Both the position numbers and the translations under genes were made by a program. The notes below the pieces were generated by a model. That model did no database searches. It had not been told where the DNA came from and saw only the letters and a program-made list of their open reading frames with translations. 23,840 nt of DNA, from positions 390,491 to 414,330 of the forward strand of contig NZ_JAUMTZ010000001.1 of assembly GCF_030530945.1 (NCBI RefSeq), in the 5' to 3' direction. Shown in pieces: positions 1 to 7,249 of the stretch; within the stretch, counting starts at the first letter, position 1; every line of letters starts with the position of its first letter. This DNA comes from Kocuria sp. (GTDB lineage: Bacteria > Actinomycetota > Actinomycetes > Actinomycetales > Micrococcaceae).

Positions 1-74
1 ACCCCACCGGGCCGCCGCGGGCACCGCGCGACCGGCGGGCCGGGAGGGCCGCGCCCCGGCGCTTCGCCGTGTCC

Positions 75-90
75 GGCCTCTGAACAGGCC
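75..90 (-). terminator. Weak hairpin after the BCCT gene
   Basis: A 5-bp inverted repeat (GGCCT/AGGCC, 6-nt loop) lies 3 bases beyond the TAG stop of the transporter gene. There is no T-run. It is a candidate intrinsic terminator only because of its position. The rest of bases 1-92 holds GC-rich sequence in which I see no gene. Confidence 0.25.
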
Positions 91-92
91 TC

Positions 93-1985
93 CTACCGGT
101 TTCGGGATGGCGAGGCCGCCGGGCCCGGCTCCGGGTCCACGTAGCTGTCCCGCTCGTAGTCGTAGCCCACGGGGCGCCCGTCCTCGTCCGTGCGCTGGTA
201 CCAGGAGCTCATGCGCTCACCGGTCGAGTCCACGTCGTGCCCGGCCGCGGCGGGACCCTCCTGGTGGCGGACCTCCAGGGCGAAGTCGTCGCCGTGCTCG
301 CCCATGCCCTGGCGCACGGCGTTCTCCAAGGCGGTGCGGGCGTAGCGGTGGCGCAGGCTCATGGGATCGGTGGAGAGGTCCCGCAGGAACGCGGGGATCA
401 GGGCCAGGAGGATGAGCGCGAAGGGCAGGGCCGCCACGGTCACCAGGTTCTGGAGTCCCTGCAGGGCGTCGGAGCCGCCCACGGCCAGCATCACCGAGGA
501 CACCCCGGCCAGGGCCACACCCCAGAACACGGTGATCTTCCGGTCAGGCTCCGGCTTGCCCTGCTGGGACATGGACGCCATCACCAGGGTGGCGGAGTCC
601 GCGGAGGTGATGAAGAAGACCGCGAGCAGCACCATCACGGCGATTGGGGTGATGGTGGAGAACGGCAGCGCGTCCAGCACCCGGAACAGCATGTCCTCGG
701 GGGAGGCCGCACCGGCGATGTCGGTGCCGGAGCGCTGCAGCCAGATGGCCGTGCCGCCGAAGATCGAGAACGCGAGCACGCAGATCACGGTGGGCGCCAG
801 CAGCACCACGCTCACGTACTGGCGCAGAGTGCGCCCGCGGGAGATCCGGGCCACGAACACCCCCACGAAGGGCGCCCAGGAGACCCACCAGGCCCAGTAG
901 AACAGGGTCCAGGTCTGCATGAACTTCTCCGCCTCCGGGCCCCACGAGGCGGAGAGGGACAGCATCTGGAACATCTCCCCGAAGTAGGTGCCCACCACGG
1001 AGGGGATGAAGTTGAGCAGGAACACGGTGGGACCGGCCACGAAGAGGAAGAACGCCACCACCGCGGCGAGGGCCATGTTGAAGTTGGAGAGCCGGCGGAT
1101 GCCCTTGGCCACGCCCGAGATGGCGGAGACCAGGAACACGCACGTGAGCACTGCGATGATCGCGATGAGCACGCCGTTGCCCACCTCGCCGATGCCGGTG
1201 ACGATCTGCAGGCCCCGCCCGATCTGCAGGGTCCCGAGCCCCAGGGAGGCGGAGGTGGCGAAGAGGATCCCCACGATGGCGAACATGTCGATGAGCCGCC
1301 CGCCCACGGTGAGGTGGGCCCGCTGCCCGAAGATCGCGGACATCAGCAGCGGACGCCCGCGCCGGTAGGCGGCGTAGCCCACGGCGGCACCCACCAGGGC
1401 GTAGATGGCCCAGGCCTGCAGGCCCCAGTGGAAGATGGTCTGCGCCATGGCCGAGTGCATGGCGTGGTAGCTCTGCGGCTCGGCACGCCCCGGGGGAGGG
1501 GTCATGTAGTAGGTCACGGGCTCGTAGACGCCGAAGAAGATCAGCCCCACGCCCATTCCGGCGGCGAAGAGCATGGCGATCCAGGAGCCCATGGAGTAGG
1601 CGGGGGTCTCGCCGTCCTTGCCGAGCGGGATCCGGCCGTAGCGGGAGAAGCCCACGTAGAGCAGGAACAGCAGCACCACGGCGGCCAGGAGCGTGAACAC
1701 CCATCCGCCGTAGGTGACCACCGCGTGCAGCGCCGTGGTGGACACCGCGGTGAGTGACCGGGTGGAGACCGCACCCCACACCACGAACCCCACGATCAGC
1801 GCACCGGCCACGCCGAACGTGATGCGGTCCGTGCGGTAGCGCACCCGCTGCTCCTCCACGGAGACGCCGGGGACGAGCCCCGGGTGGGTGTCGTGCGGAT
1901 ACGGGCTGGAGGAGGCCTGCGGCGGACGGTGTGAGGAGCTCATGGGAACCTGCGTTCTGGTCCGGGAGGGGGTGGGCGGGGGCAC
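93..1985 (-). CDS. BCCT family (betaine/carnitine/choline) osmolyte transporter
   Basis: This encodes a 630-residue membrane transporter of the betaine/choline/carnitine family. Such carriers take up quaternary-ammonium compatible solutes, usually with Na+, during osmotic stress. About twelve hydrophobic helices are visible. The family's tryptophan-rich signature is clear (FYWAWWVSWAPFVGVFVARI, then SRGRTLRQ), as is the early segment GSWIAMLFAAGMGVGLIFFG. The N-terminal ~45 residues are Pro/Ser-rich and the C-terminal ~90 residues are hydrophilic and acidic; in this family such tails can sense osmotic state. The listed GTG start sits close behind a -10-like TACAGT (1998-2003). An in-frame ATG at 1943 would give 616 residues, but neither start has a good Shine-Dalgarno. 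The substrate cannot be told from sequence alone. Confidence 0.9.
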   Translation of the reverse strand: MPPPTPSRTRTQVPMSSSHRPPQASSSPYPHDTHPGLVPGVSVEEQRVRYRTDRITFGVAGALIVGFVVWGAVSTRSLTAVSTTALHAVVTYGGWVFTLLAAVVLLFLLYVGFSRYGRIPLGKDGETPAYSMGSWIAMLFAAGMGVGLIFFGVYEPVTYYMTPPPGRAEPQSYHAMHSAMAQTIFHWGLQAWAIYALVGAAVGYAAYRRGRPLLMSAIFGQRAHLTVGGRLIDMFAIVGILFATSASLGLGTLQIGRGLQIVTGIGEVGNGVLIAIIAVLTCVFLVSAISGVAKGIRRLSNFNMALAAVVAFFLFVAGPTVFLLNFIPSVVGTYFGEMFQMLSLSASWGPEAEKFMQTWTLFYWAWWVSWAPFVGVFVARISRGRTLRQYVSVVLLAPTVICVLAFSIFGGTAIWLQRSGTDIAGAASPEDMLFRVLDALPFSTITPIAVMVLLAVFFITSADSATLVMASMSQQGKPEPDRKITVFWGVALAGVSSVMLAVGGSDALQGLQNLVTVAALPFALILLALIPAFLRDLSTDPMSLRHRYARTALENAVRQGMGEHGDDFALEVRHQEGPAAAGHDVDSTGERMSSWYQRTDEDGRPVGYDYERDSYVDPEPGPAASPSRNR

Positions 1986-1997
1986 CGGGGCCGTCCC

Positions 1998-2003
1998 ACT
2001 GTA
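1998..2003 (-). promoter_or_regulatory. Candidate -10 element of the BCCT gene
   Basis: TACAGT on the minus strand (TANNNT pattern) places initiation near 1990, about 5-6 nt before the GTG at 1985. No convincing -35 is visible. It supports the upstream GTG over the ATG at 1943. Confidence 0.35.
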
Positions 2004-2108
2004 CCGGCCCGTGGGCGGGGGGCCGCAGGACCCGCTCGGCCGGGGGTGAACGCCGGGCCCGGCGGTACGCGAGAACCGTTCAAAACATGTACCCTGGACT
2101 CACGAAAA

Positions 2109-2136
2109 ATGACAAGACACTCCGGGGCCGTACTGT
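2109..2136 (+). promoter_or_regulatory. Candidate promoter of the DUF3073 gene
   Basis: ATGACA (2109-2114) and TACTGT (2131-2136) are separated by 16 bp, a fair match to a housekeeping -35/-10 pair. They lie in an A/T-richer patch (2085-2115) that stands out from its surroundings. The predicted start near 2143 leaves a leader of about 45 nt. A second -10-like hexamer, TACCCT, follows ACATG near 2090 and could be an alternative promoter. Confidence 0.45.
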
Positions 2137-2188
2137 GTGCTGAACACGGCACCGCCCATCGGACACGAGACGCAGAGGGGGTCACGCC

Positions 2189-2389
2189 ATGGGGCGCGGC
2201 CGTCAAAAGGCGAAGGCGACACGGCAGGCGCGGGAGATGAAGTACTTCAGCCCGCAGACCGACTACTCGGCCCTGCAGCGCGAGCTGCGCGGGACCACGC
2301 CGTCATCCCGAGCCGGGAACCACGAGGAACCCGCCGAGGACGAGGACGACTACTCGACCTACGCGGACAAGTACTCCGACTACGACTGA
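2189..2389 (+). CDS. DUF3073 family protein
   Basis: This is a 66-residue hydrophilic protein. Its N-terminus is basic (MGRGRQKAKATRQAREMKY), followed by FSPQTDYSALQREL and an acidic, Tyr/Asp-rich tail. This matches the actinobacterial DUF3073 family in length and layout. The start follows a good Shine-Dalgarno (GAGGGGG, about 6 nt upstream). The family has no established function to my knowledge; the basic head suggests RNA or DNA contact, which is inference. The gene is convergent with purM. DUF3073 genes also sit next to purF-purM in Streptomyces, so the adjacency is conserved over a long distance. Confidence 0.85.
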   Translation: MGRGRQKAKATRQAREMKYFSPQTDYSALQRELRGTTPSSRAGNHEEPAEDEDDYSTYADKYSDYD

Positions 2390-2502
2390 CCCGATGCGGA
2401 CGGGAGGCCCCGGGTGCGAGCACGCACCGCGGGGCCGTTCCCGTCACCGGCTCCACCGGGTGCCGCGGCGAGCCCCGGGAGCGCAGGTCGCCTCACCTCG
2501 AC

Positions 2503-2531
2503 GAACCACCCGCACCGCAAGCGGGTGGTTC
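2503..2531 (+). terminator. Hairpin terminator after the DUF3073 gene
   Basis: A perfect 11-bp inverted repeat (GAACCACCCGC / GCGGGTGGTTC) with a 7-nt loop lies about 115 nt beyond the DUF3073 stop. It is followed by CTTCGT, a weak pyrimidine tail. It is probably the terminator of the DUF3073 transcript and could act from both sides. Confidence 0.6.
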
Positions 2532-2596
2532 CTTCGTGCTGTCCGCTCCGTGTGAGCCGCTTCCGGGTCTGCACGTGGGCGGTGCCAACTGCGCTG

Positions 2597-2631
2597 CCGT
2601 GCCCGCCCGTGGGATGCAGGGGCGGGCACGG
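2597..2631 (-). terminator. Hairpin terminator after purM
   Basis: A perfect 12-bp stem (CCGTGCCCGCCC / GGGCGGGCACGG) with an 11-nt loop begins 11 bases past the purM stop. There is no U-run, as is common for actinobacterial terminators. With the hairpin at 2503-2531 it separates the convergent purM and DUF3073 units. The rest of 2390-2642 shows no gene. Confidence 0.6.
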
Positions 2632-2642
2632 GCAGGAGCTTC

Positions 2643-3803
2643 TCAGCTCGCGTAGCGTCCCGTCATGAGGACCCCGCCACCGGCCACGCCCTTGGCGCCC
2701 TGCACCCAGTCGCTGCCGTGCCGGGATGCCTCCGGGTCCACGGGGCCCACGCGGCCCATGACCCACGAGGGGAGGCCGCGCTCGTTCAGGTGGGCCACGG
2801 CGGCGTCGGCCACGGTGGGGTCCACGATCGCAACCATGCCCACGCCCAGGTTCAGGGTGCGCTCCAGATCCGGTTGGGGAACGTGGCCCAGCTCCGCCAC
2901 GAGCCGGAACACGGGCGGCAGGGACCACGTGGAGCGGTCCACGGTGGCCTGCAGGTCGGCGGGCAGGACGCGCGCGAGGTTCGCGGCCAGGCCACCGCCG
3001 GTCACGTGGGAGAAGCCGCGCACCCCGTGACCCGTGGTGCCGTCCTCACCGTTCACGGGGAAAGTGCGCGCCAGGTCCAGCACGTCCGAGGCGTACACGC
3101 GCGTGGGCTCGAGCAGCTCCTCGCCGAGGGTGCGGCCCAGCTCGCTCACCTGCCGGTCCAGCTGCCACCCGGCCACGTTGATCACCCGGCGCACCAGGGA
3201 GTAGCCGTTGGAGTGGATGCCGGAGGAGGCCATGCCGATGACCACGTCACCGTCGCGCACGCGCTGCGGCCCCAGCAGCTCGTCCGCCTCGACCACGCCG
3301 GTGGCGGCGCCGGCGACGTCGTACTCGTCCACCCCGAGCAGCCCGGGGTGCTCCGCGGTCTCCCCGCCCACGAGCGCGGTGTCCGCGACCTCGCAGGCCG
3401 CCGCGATGCCGCGGACGATGTCCGCGATGCGCTCGGGAACCACCCTGCCGGTGGCGATGTAGTCGGTCATGTAGAGGGGCTTGGCGCCCACCACCACGAT
3501 GTCGTCCACGACCATGCCCACGAGGTCCCAGCCGATGGTGTCGTGCACGTCCAGGGACTGGGCGATGGCCACCTTGGTGCCCACACCGTCCGTGGAGGTG
3601 GCCAGGTAGGGCCTGCGGTAGCGGGTGAGCTCCGAGACGTCGTAGAGGCCCGCGAAGCCGCCCACGCCGCCCACCACCCCGGAGGTGTGGGTGGCCTTCA
3701 CCGCGGCCTTCATGAGCTCGACGGCGCGGTCCCCGGCCGCCACGTCCACCCCGGCACTGGCGTAGGTGACGGACTGTGCGTCCTGGGGCTTCTGGGGGCT
3801 CAT
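2643..3803 (-). CDS. purM: Phosphoribosylformylglycinamidine cyclo-ligase (AIR synthetase)
   Basis: PurM makes aminoimidazole ribonucleotide from FGAM and ATP, step 5 of de novo purine synthesis in the cytoplasm. The 386-residue product shows the expected order of motifs: TYASAGVDV near the start, DGVGTKVAIAQ, DDIVVVGAKPLYMTDYIATG, ALVGGETAEHPG, GMASSGIHSNGYSLVRRV and HVTGGGLAANLARVLP. The length is somewhat above the usual ~350. The ATG at 3803 (MSPQKPQDA) overlaps the purF stop by four bases (ATGA). The open frame continues upstream to 4127, but only as a shadow of purF. Translational coupling to purF is likely. Confidence 0.95.
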   Translation of the reverse strand: MSPQKPQDAQSVTYASAGVDVAAGDRAVELMKAAVKATHTSGVVGGVGGFAGLYDVSELTRYRRPYLATSTDGVGTKVAIAQSLDVHDTIGWDLVGMVVDDIVVVGAKPLYMTDYIATGRVVPERIADIVRGIAAACEVADTALVGGETAEHPGLLGVDEYDVAGAATGVVEADELLGPQRVRDGDVVIGMASSGIHSNGYSLVRRVINVAGWQLDRQVSELGRTLGEELLEPTRVYASDVLDLARTFPVNGEDGTTGHGVRGFSHVTGGGLAANLARVLPADLQATVDRSTWSLPPVFRLVAELGHVPQPDLERTLNLGVGMVAIVDPTVADAAVAHLNERGLPSWVMGRVGPVDPEASRHGSDWVQGAKGVAGGGVLMTGRYAS

Positions 3804-5347
3804 GCGCGGGTCTCCTCGGGGGATGCGGCGGTGTCGGTGGTGGGTACGGGGCTCACGAGGTCCTCGGAGGGCTCCGCGTGCGCTCCGGGAGCCTCCAGGA
3901 CAGCCTTGCCGAGCCGGTCGGCCTTGGGCAGCGCCGTGGGGTACTCGCCCGAGAAGCAGGCGGTGCACAGGTTCGAGCGCTTCTGCTTGGTGGCCTCGAT
4001 CATTCCGTCCTCGGAGATGTAGCCCAGGGAGTCCGCCCCCAGGGAGGCGCGCACCTCCTCCACGGCGAGCCCGTTCGCGATCAGCTCGGCGGGGGAGGCG
4101 AAGTCGATGCCGTAGAAGCACGGCCACTTGATGGGCGGCGAGGAGATGCGCACGTGGATCTCCGCCGCACCGGCCTCACGCAGCATGCGCACCAGGGCCC
4201 GCTGGGTGTTGCCGCGCACGATGGAGTCGTCCACGACCACCAGGCGCTTGCCCGCCACGATGGAGCGCAGCGGGTTGAGCTTGAGCCGGATGCCCAGCTG
4301 GCGGATGGTGTTCGAGGGTTCGATGAACGTGCGCCCCACGTACGAGTTCTTCACGAGCCCGTGGCCGAACGGGATGCCCGAGGCCTCGGCGTAGCCGATC
4401 GCGGCGGGCGTGCCGGACTCCGGGGTGGGCATCACCAGGTCCGCCTCCACGGCGTGCTCCCGGGCGAGCTCGCGCCCCATCTCCACGCGGGACTCGTACA
4501 CCGAGCGGCCGTTGATGGTGGTGTCCGGGCGCGCCAGGTAGACGTACTCGAAGACGCAGCCGGCCGGCGTGGGCTCCGCGAAGCGGCTGGAGCGCAGCCC
4601 GTTCTCGTCGATCGCGATGAACTCGCCGGGCTCCACCTCGCGCACGAGGGACGCGCCCACGATGTCCAGGGCGGCGGTCTCGGAGGCGACCACCCAGCCC
4701 CGCTCCAGGCGGCCGAGCACCAGGGGTCGCACACCCAGGGGGTCGCGGGCGGCGTAGAGCGTGGTCTCGTCCATGAAGGTGAGGCAGAAGGAGCCCACGA
4801 GCTGCGGCAGCAGCTTCATGGCGGCTTCCTCGAGCGAGTTCAGGGGGTGCTCCGCCAGCAGGGCGGTGATCAGGGCGGTGTCCGTGGTGTTGCCGCGGGC
4901 CATCTCGCCGCGGGAGGGGAACCCGGACTTGTCGATCAGCAGGTCGTAGAGCTCCGCCGAGTTGGTGAGGTTGCCGTTGTGCGCGAGCGCGAGCGTGCCG
5001 TGCGGGGTGGCCCCGAGCGTGGGCTGCGCGTTGGCCCAGTGGGAGGCACCCGTGGTGGAGTACCGTGCGTGCCCCACGGCCAGGTAGCCCTGCAGGGTGT
5101 TCAGCGTGGTCTCGTCGAAGACCTGGGACACGAGCCCCATGTCCTTGTACACCGAGATGCGCTCGCCGTCCGAGGTGGCGATGCCCGCGGACTCCTGTCC
5201 GCGGTGCTGCAGCGCGTACAGGCCGTAGTAGGTCAGTTTGGCCACGTCCTCCCCGGGGGCCCACACGCCGAACACGCCGCACGCGTCCTGGGGGCCTTTC
5301 TCGCCGGGAAGAAGGTCGTGAGAGAGTTTTCCGTCAGCTCGAACCAC
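3800..5347 (-). CDS. purF: Amidophosphoribosyltransferase
   Basis: PurF commits PRPP and glutamine to phosphoribosylamine, step 1 of purine synthesis. The 515-residue protein has a short propeptide ending before the N-terminal nucleophile Cys23 (GPQDACGVFGVW). It then has the Ntn glutamine amidohydrolase domain (LQHRGQESAGI, GHARYSTTG, LAHNGNLTN) and the phosphoribosyltransferase domain with the PRPP loop VVVDDSIVRGNTQRAL. The C-terminal LCTACFSGEYP carries cysteines of the Bacillus-type 4Fe-4S cluster. The start is GTG; no good Shine-Dalgarno precedes it, and the upstream membrane-protein gene stops 13 nt before, so coupling is plausible. It overlaps purM by 4 nt. Confidence 0.96.
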   Translation of the reverse strand: MVRADGKLSHDLLPGEKGPQDACGVFGVWAPGEDVAKLTYYGLYALQHRGQESAGIATSDGERISVYKDMGLVSQVFDETTLNTLQGYLAVGHARYSTTGASHWANAQPTLGATPHGTLALAHNGNLTNSAELYDLLIDKSGFPSRGEMARGNTTDTALITALLAEHPLNSLEEAAMKLLPQLVGSFCLTFMDETTLYAARDPLGVRPLVLGRLERGWVVASETAALDIVGASLVREVEPGEFIAIDENGLRSSRFAEPTPAGCVFEYVYLARPDTTINGRSVYESRVEMGRELAREHAVEADLVMPTPESGTPAAIGYAEASGIPFGHGLVKNSYVGRTFIEPSNTIRQLGIRLKLNPLRSIVAGKRLVVVDDSIVRGNTQRALVRMLREAGAAEIHVRISSPPIKWPCFYGIDFASPAELIANGLAVEEVRASLGADSLGYISEDGMIEATKQKRSNLCTACFSGEYPTALPKADRLGKAVLEAPGAHAEPSEDLVSPVPTTDTAASPEETRA

Positions 5348-5349
5348 GA

Positions 5350-5362
5350 GAGACAGTGTCTC
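5350..5362. repeat. Short palindrome at the purF start
   Basis: GAGACA-G-TGTCTC is a perfect inverted repeat 2 nt upstream of the purF GTG, flanked by direct repeats CACGAG at 5345-5350 and 5362-5367. A one-base centre is too tight for an RNA hairpin, so a dimeric protein site or chance are the options. Confidence 0.3.
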
Positions 5363-5720
5363 ACGAGCTGGGGCTTTGACCGTCCTCGTGAAACTCCCTG
5401 ACCTCCGCGGCCACGGTGCGGGCCCGGCGCAGGGAGATCCGGTCCAGCAGCAGACCCACCACGATCCCCAGGGTGGCCCCCAGGATCAGGAAGGCCATGA
5501 GGAAGAACCCGATGATCGCCGCGCGGGTGTAGGCCAGTGAGCCGGGCCCCAGCGCCCCCACGAGCAGCCCCGCGATCGCACCCACCCCGGCACCCGTGGC
5601 CATGAACGCCACGAGGTTCGGCGCGCGGCGCGCCGTCATCTCCTGCGTGGCCGCCGCGGGCTGCGCGGAAGGGCCCGGGGTCTGCGGGGTGGCGGGGGTC
5701 TGTGGGCTGGCGGAGCTCAT
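5361..5720 (-). CDS. Small two-helix membrane protein of unknown function
   Basis: This 119-residue protein has a Pro/Ala/Gln-rich N-terminus (residues 1-35). It then has two hydrophobic helices, roughly NLVAFMATGAGVGAIAGLLVG and AAIIGFFLMAFLILGATLG, the second running on into IVVGLLLDR. A basic-then-acidic C-terminal tail (RRARTVAAEVREFHEDG) follows. Both termini probably lie in the cytoplasm. I do not recognise a functional family. The ATG at 5720 follows a -10-like hexamer by 7 nt with no Shine-Dalgarno. It stops 13 nt before purF on the same strand, so it probably heads the purF-purM transcript. Confidence 0.8.
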   Translation of the reverse strand: MSSASPQTPATPQTPGPSAQPAAATQEMTARRAPNLVAFMATGAGVGAIAGLLVGALGPGSLAYTRAAIIGFFLMAFLILGATLGIVVGLLLDRISLRRARTVAAEVREFHEDGQSPSS

Positions 5721-5727
5721 GGTCCCC

Positions 5728-5733
5728 AGGCTA
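5728..5733 (-). promoter_or_regulatory. Candidate -10 element for the membrane protein-purF-purM unit
   Basis: GATAGCCT on the minus strand contains TAGCCT (TANNNT), ending 7 nt before the ATG at 5720. Initiation would fall on or next to the start codon, giving a leaderless mRNA. The 80-bp gap to the SCP-like gene upstream suggests a separate or additional promoter here. Confidence 0.45.
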
Positions 5734-5800
5734 TCGCGCACCGGGCGGGCGCCGTGCCCGGGTGGGACTGAACCCGTCTTGCGGTCCGCTGGGAGTTCGC

Positions 5801-6166
5801 TCAGTGGAACAGGGGCAGCCACGCGGAGAGGTCCGTGCGGGTTCCCGACGCCGCCACGGTTCCCCGCGCCACCGCATCCGCCCAGGTCTCGGCGCCGGTG
5901 GCCAGGGCCAGCCACGTGGCCGCGTCCGTCTCCACCACGTTGGGCGGGGTGCCGCGGGTGTGCCGGGGCCCGGCGACGCACTGCGTGACCCCGAAGGGGG
6001 GCACCCGCACCTCCACCGAGTTCCCCTCCGCGCGCGAGCCGAGCTCCTCGAGGCAGTAGCGCACGGCGGTGGCGGTGGTGCGGCGGTCCGCGGCGTCGGG
6101 ATCCCTGCGCCACCGCGCCAGGGCCAGGGAACCGTCCGCGGGGTCCACCCTGCGACGGGTGCTCAC
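5801..6166 (-). CDS. Sterol carrier protein (SCP)-like family protein
   Basis: This 121-residue soluble protein matches the actinobacterial 'sterol carrier family' proteins. Key stretches are AVRYCLEELGSRAEGNSVEVRVPPFG, read in parts, TQCVAGPRHTRGTPPNVVETDAATWL again in parts, and a C-terminal LSAWLPLFH. The SCP fold binds lipids or other hydrophobic ligands; the real ligand here is unknown. The GTG at 6166 overlaps the asparaginase stop by four bases (GTGA), so the two are co-translated. The frame is open far upstream, but that part is antisense to the asparaginase and purD genes. Confidence 0.85.
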   Translation of the reverse strand: MSTRRRVDPADGSLALARWRRDPDAADRRTTATAVRYCLEELGSRAEGNSVEVRVPPFGVTQCVAGPRHTRGTPPNVVETDAATWLALATGAETWADAVARGTVAASGTRTDLSAWLPLFH

Positions 6167-7179
6167 GCGGGCACCGGCCCCTCCAGCAGCCCCACCAGCT
6201 CGGGGGCGAGCTCCACGGCTCCCACGGGACGTCCGGCCCCGGTGATGGGCGCCAGCACGCGCGCGAGGACGCGGTCGGCGTCGGCCTGCGAGATGGCACC
6301 CGCGTGGGCCAGCAGCGTGAGGCCCACGAGCGAGTTGGCGCGCGAGGAGCCGTCGAGCATCTTGATGGCTACGGACCACCCGGAGCGGGTGCCCAGGCCC
6401 AGCACGCCCTCCGCGCCGAGCTTGGTGATCACGTCCAGCTCCTCCATGATCACGGTGTTGGAGCGGCCCGGGCCCTGCACGTACTCGGGGTAGTCCAGCA
6501 TGGAGGTGGCCACGGTCGCGGCTCGGGCGTCCGCCTGGATGTTGCGCGCGGCGCGGCCCAGCGTGGAGTACATGCGCGCCAGCCCCGTGAGACTGATCGC
6601 GGGCAGCGGTGCCCCGCAGCCGTCCACACCCAGGTGGGAGACGGTCTCTCCCGCGAACTCCTCCACGGTCTCCACCACGAGCCGCTGCAGGAGGTGCTCC
6701 GGGTCCAGGTAGGAGTCGGTGGGCCAGCCGTTGGTCACGCACGCCAGCAGGAACGCGGCGTGCTTGCCGGAGCAGTTCATGCACATCCGGTTCTGCCCGC
6801 GCCCGGTGCGCGCGAGCCAGGTGCGGGTGTCCTCGTCCTGGGGCCAGTCGGGCGGGCACTGCAGGGCCTCGGGGCCCAGGCCGGCGGCCCTGAGGATGGA
6901 GGTGACGGTGTCCAGGTGGTCGAACGTGGCGGTGTGCGACGCCGCCGCGATCGCCACCTGCTCGCCCCGCAGGGCCGCCCCCGCCTTCATGGCGGCCACG
7001 GCCTGGAAGGGCTTGAGGGTGGAGCGCGGGAAGATCAGCTCCTGCGGGGCGCCCACGGAGAACGCCACGGAGCCGTCCGGGGCGAGCACCACGGCCGAGC
7101 CGCGGTGGCGGGACTCCACGAACCCGCTGCGCCGCACCACGGCGAGGTCCACGGCCTGATCCGAGCTGAAGGTCTCCAT
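6163..7179 (-). CDS. Asparaginase (PF06089 / Rhizobium-type asparaginase II family)
   Basis: The 338-residue product belongs to the asparaginase family that is unrelated to E. coli AnsA/AnsB. Diagnostic motifs are RHRGSAVVL, FPRSTLKPFQA, MCMNCSGKHAAFLLAC and GVDGCGAPLPAISL; the last two hold the conserved Cys and Ser/Lys residues of the family. It should hydrolyse asparagine to aspartate and ammonia in the cytoplasm. There is no signal peptide. The ATG at 7179 lies 6 nt behind CATACT with no Shine-Dalgarno, so the mRNA is probably leaderless. It is divergent from purD (70 bp between starts) and coupled to the SCP-like gene. Aspartate is also a PurC substrate, a possible reason for the linkage. 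Confidence 0.88.
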   Translation of the reverse strand: METFSSDQAVDLAVVRRSGFVESRHRGSAVVLAPDGSVAFSVGAPQELIFPRSTLKPFQAVAAMKAGAALRGEQVAIAAASHTATFDHLDTVTSILRAAGLGPEALQCPPDWPQDEDTRTWLARTGRGQNRMCMNCSGKHAAFLLACVTNGWPTDSYLDPEHLLQRLVVETVEEFAGETVSHLGVDGCGAPLPAISLTGLARMYSTLGRAARNIQADARAATVATSMLDYPEYVQGPGRSNTVIMEELDVITKLGAEGVLGLGTRSGWSVAIKMLDGSSRANSLVGLTLLAHAGAISQADADRVLARVLAPITGAGRPVGAVELAPELVGLLEGPVPA

Positions 7180-7185
7180 GGACCC

Positions 7186-7191
7186 AGTATG
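7186..7191 (-). promoter_or_regulatory. Candidate -10 element of the asparaginase gene
   Basis: CATACT on the minus strand is followed by GGGTCC and then the ATG at 7179. Transcription would start at the first base of the start codon. No clear -35 is visible. Confidence 0.45.
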
Positions 7192-7195
7192 ACAG

Positions 7196-7209
7196 CGCCC
7201 CACGGGGCG
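7196..7209. repeat. Inverted repeat between divergent asparaginase and purD genes
   Basis: CGCCCC-AC-GGGGCG is a perfect 6-bp dyad in the 70-bp shared control region. It lies just upstream of the asparaginase -10 and about 30 bp upstream of the purD -10. It could be an operator for coordinate control; GC-rich chance is also possible. Confidence 0.3.
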
Positions 7210-7237
7210 TCGCCCTCCTCCCGGGCCGCCCTGCCGA

Positions 7238-7243
7238 TACGCT
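7238..7243 (+). promoter_or_regulatory. Candidate -10 element of purD
   Basis: GATACGCT contains TACGCT (TANNNT). It is followed by GGGCTG and then the purD GTG at 7250, so transcription would begin at the start codon. There is no Shine-Dalgarno upstream of this GTG. Confidence 0.5.
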
Positions 7244-7249
7244 GGGCTG

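Noticed and set aside
237..1757. Long plus-strand open frame opposite the BCCT gene
   Set aside because: His/Gly/Glu-rich translation with no domain, fully antisense to a clear transporter; a product of high-GC codon bias.
2380..2928. 182-codon minus-strand frame after purM
   Set aside because: Crosses two terminator-like hairpins and the 3' end of purM in another frame.
3776..5401. 541-codon plus-strand frame opposite purF
   Set aside because: Shadow frame of purF with a Gly/Arg/His-rich translation.
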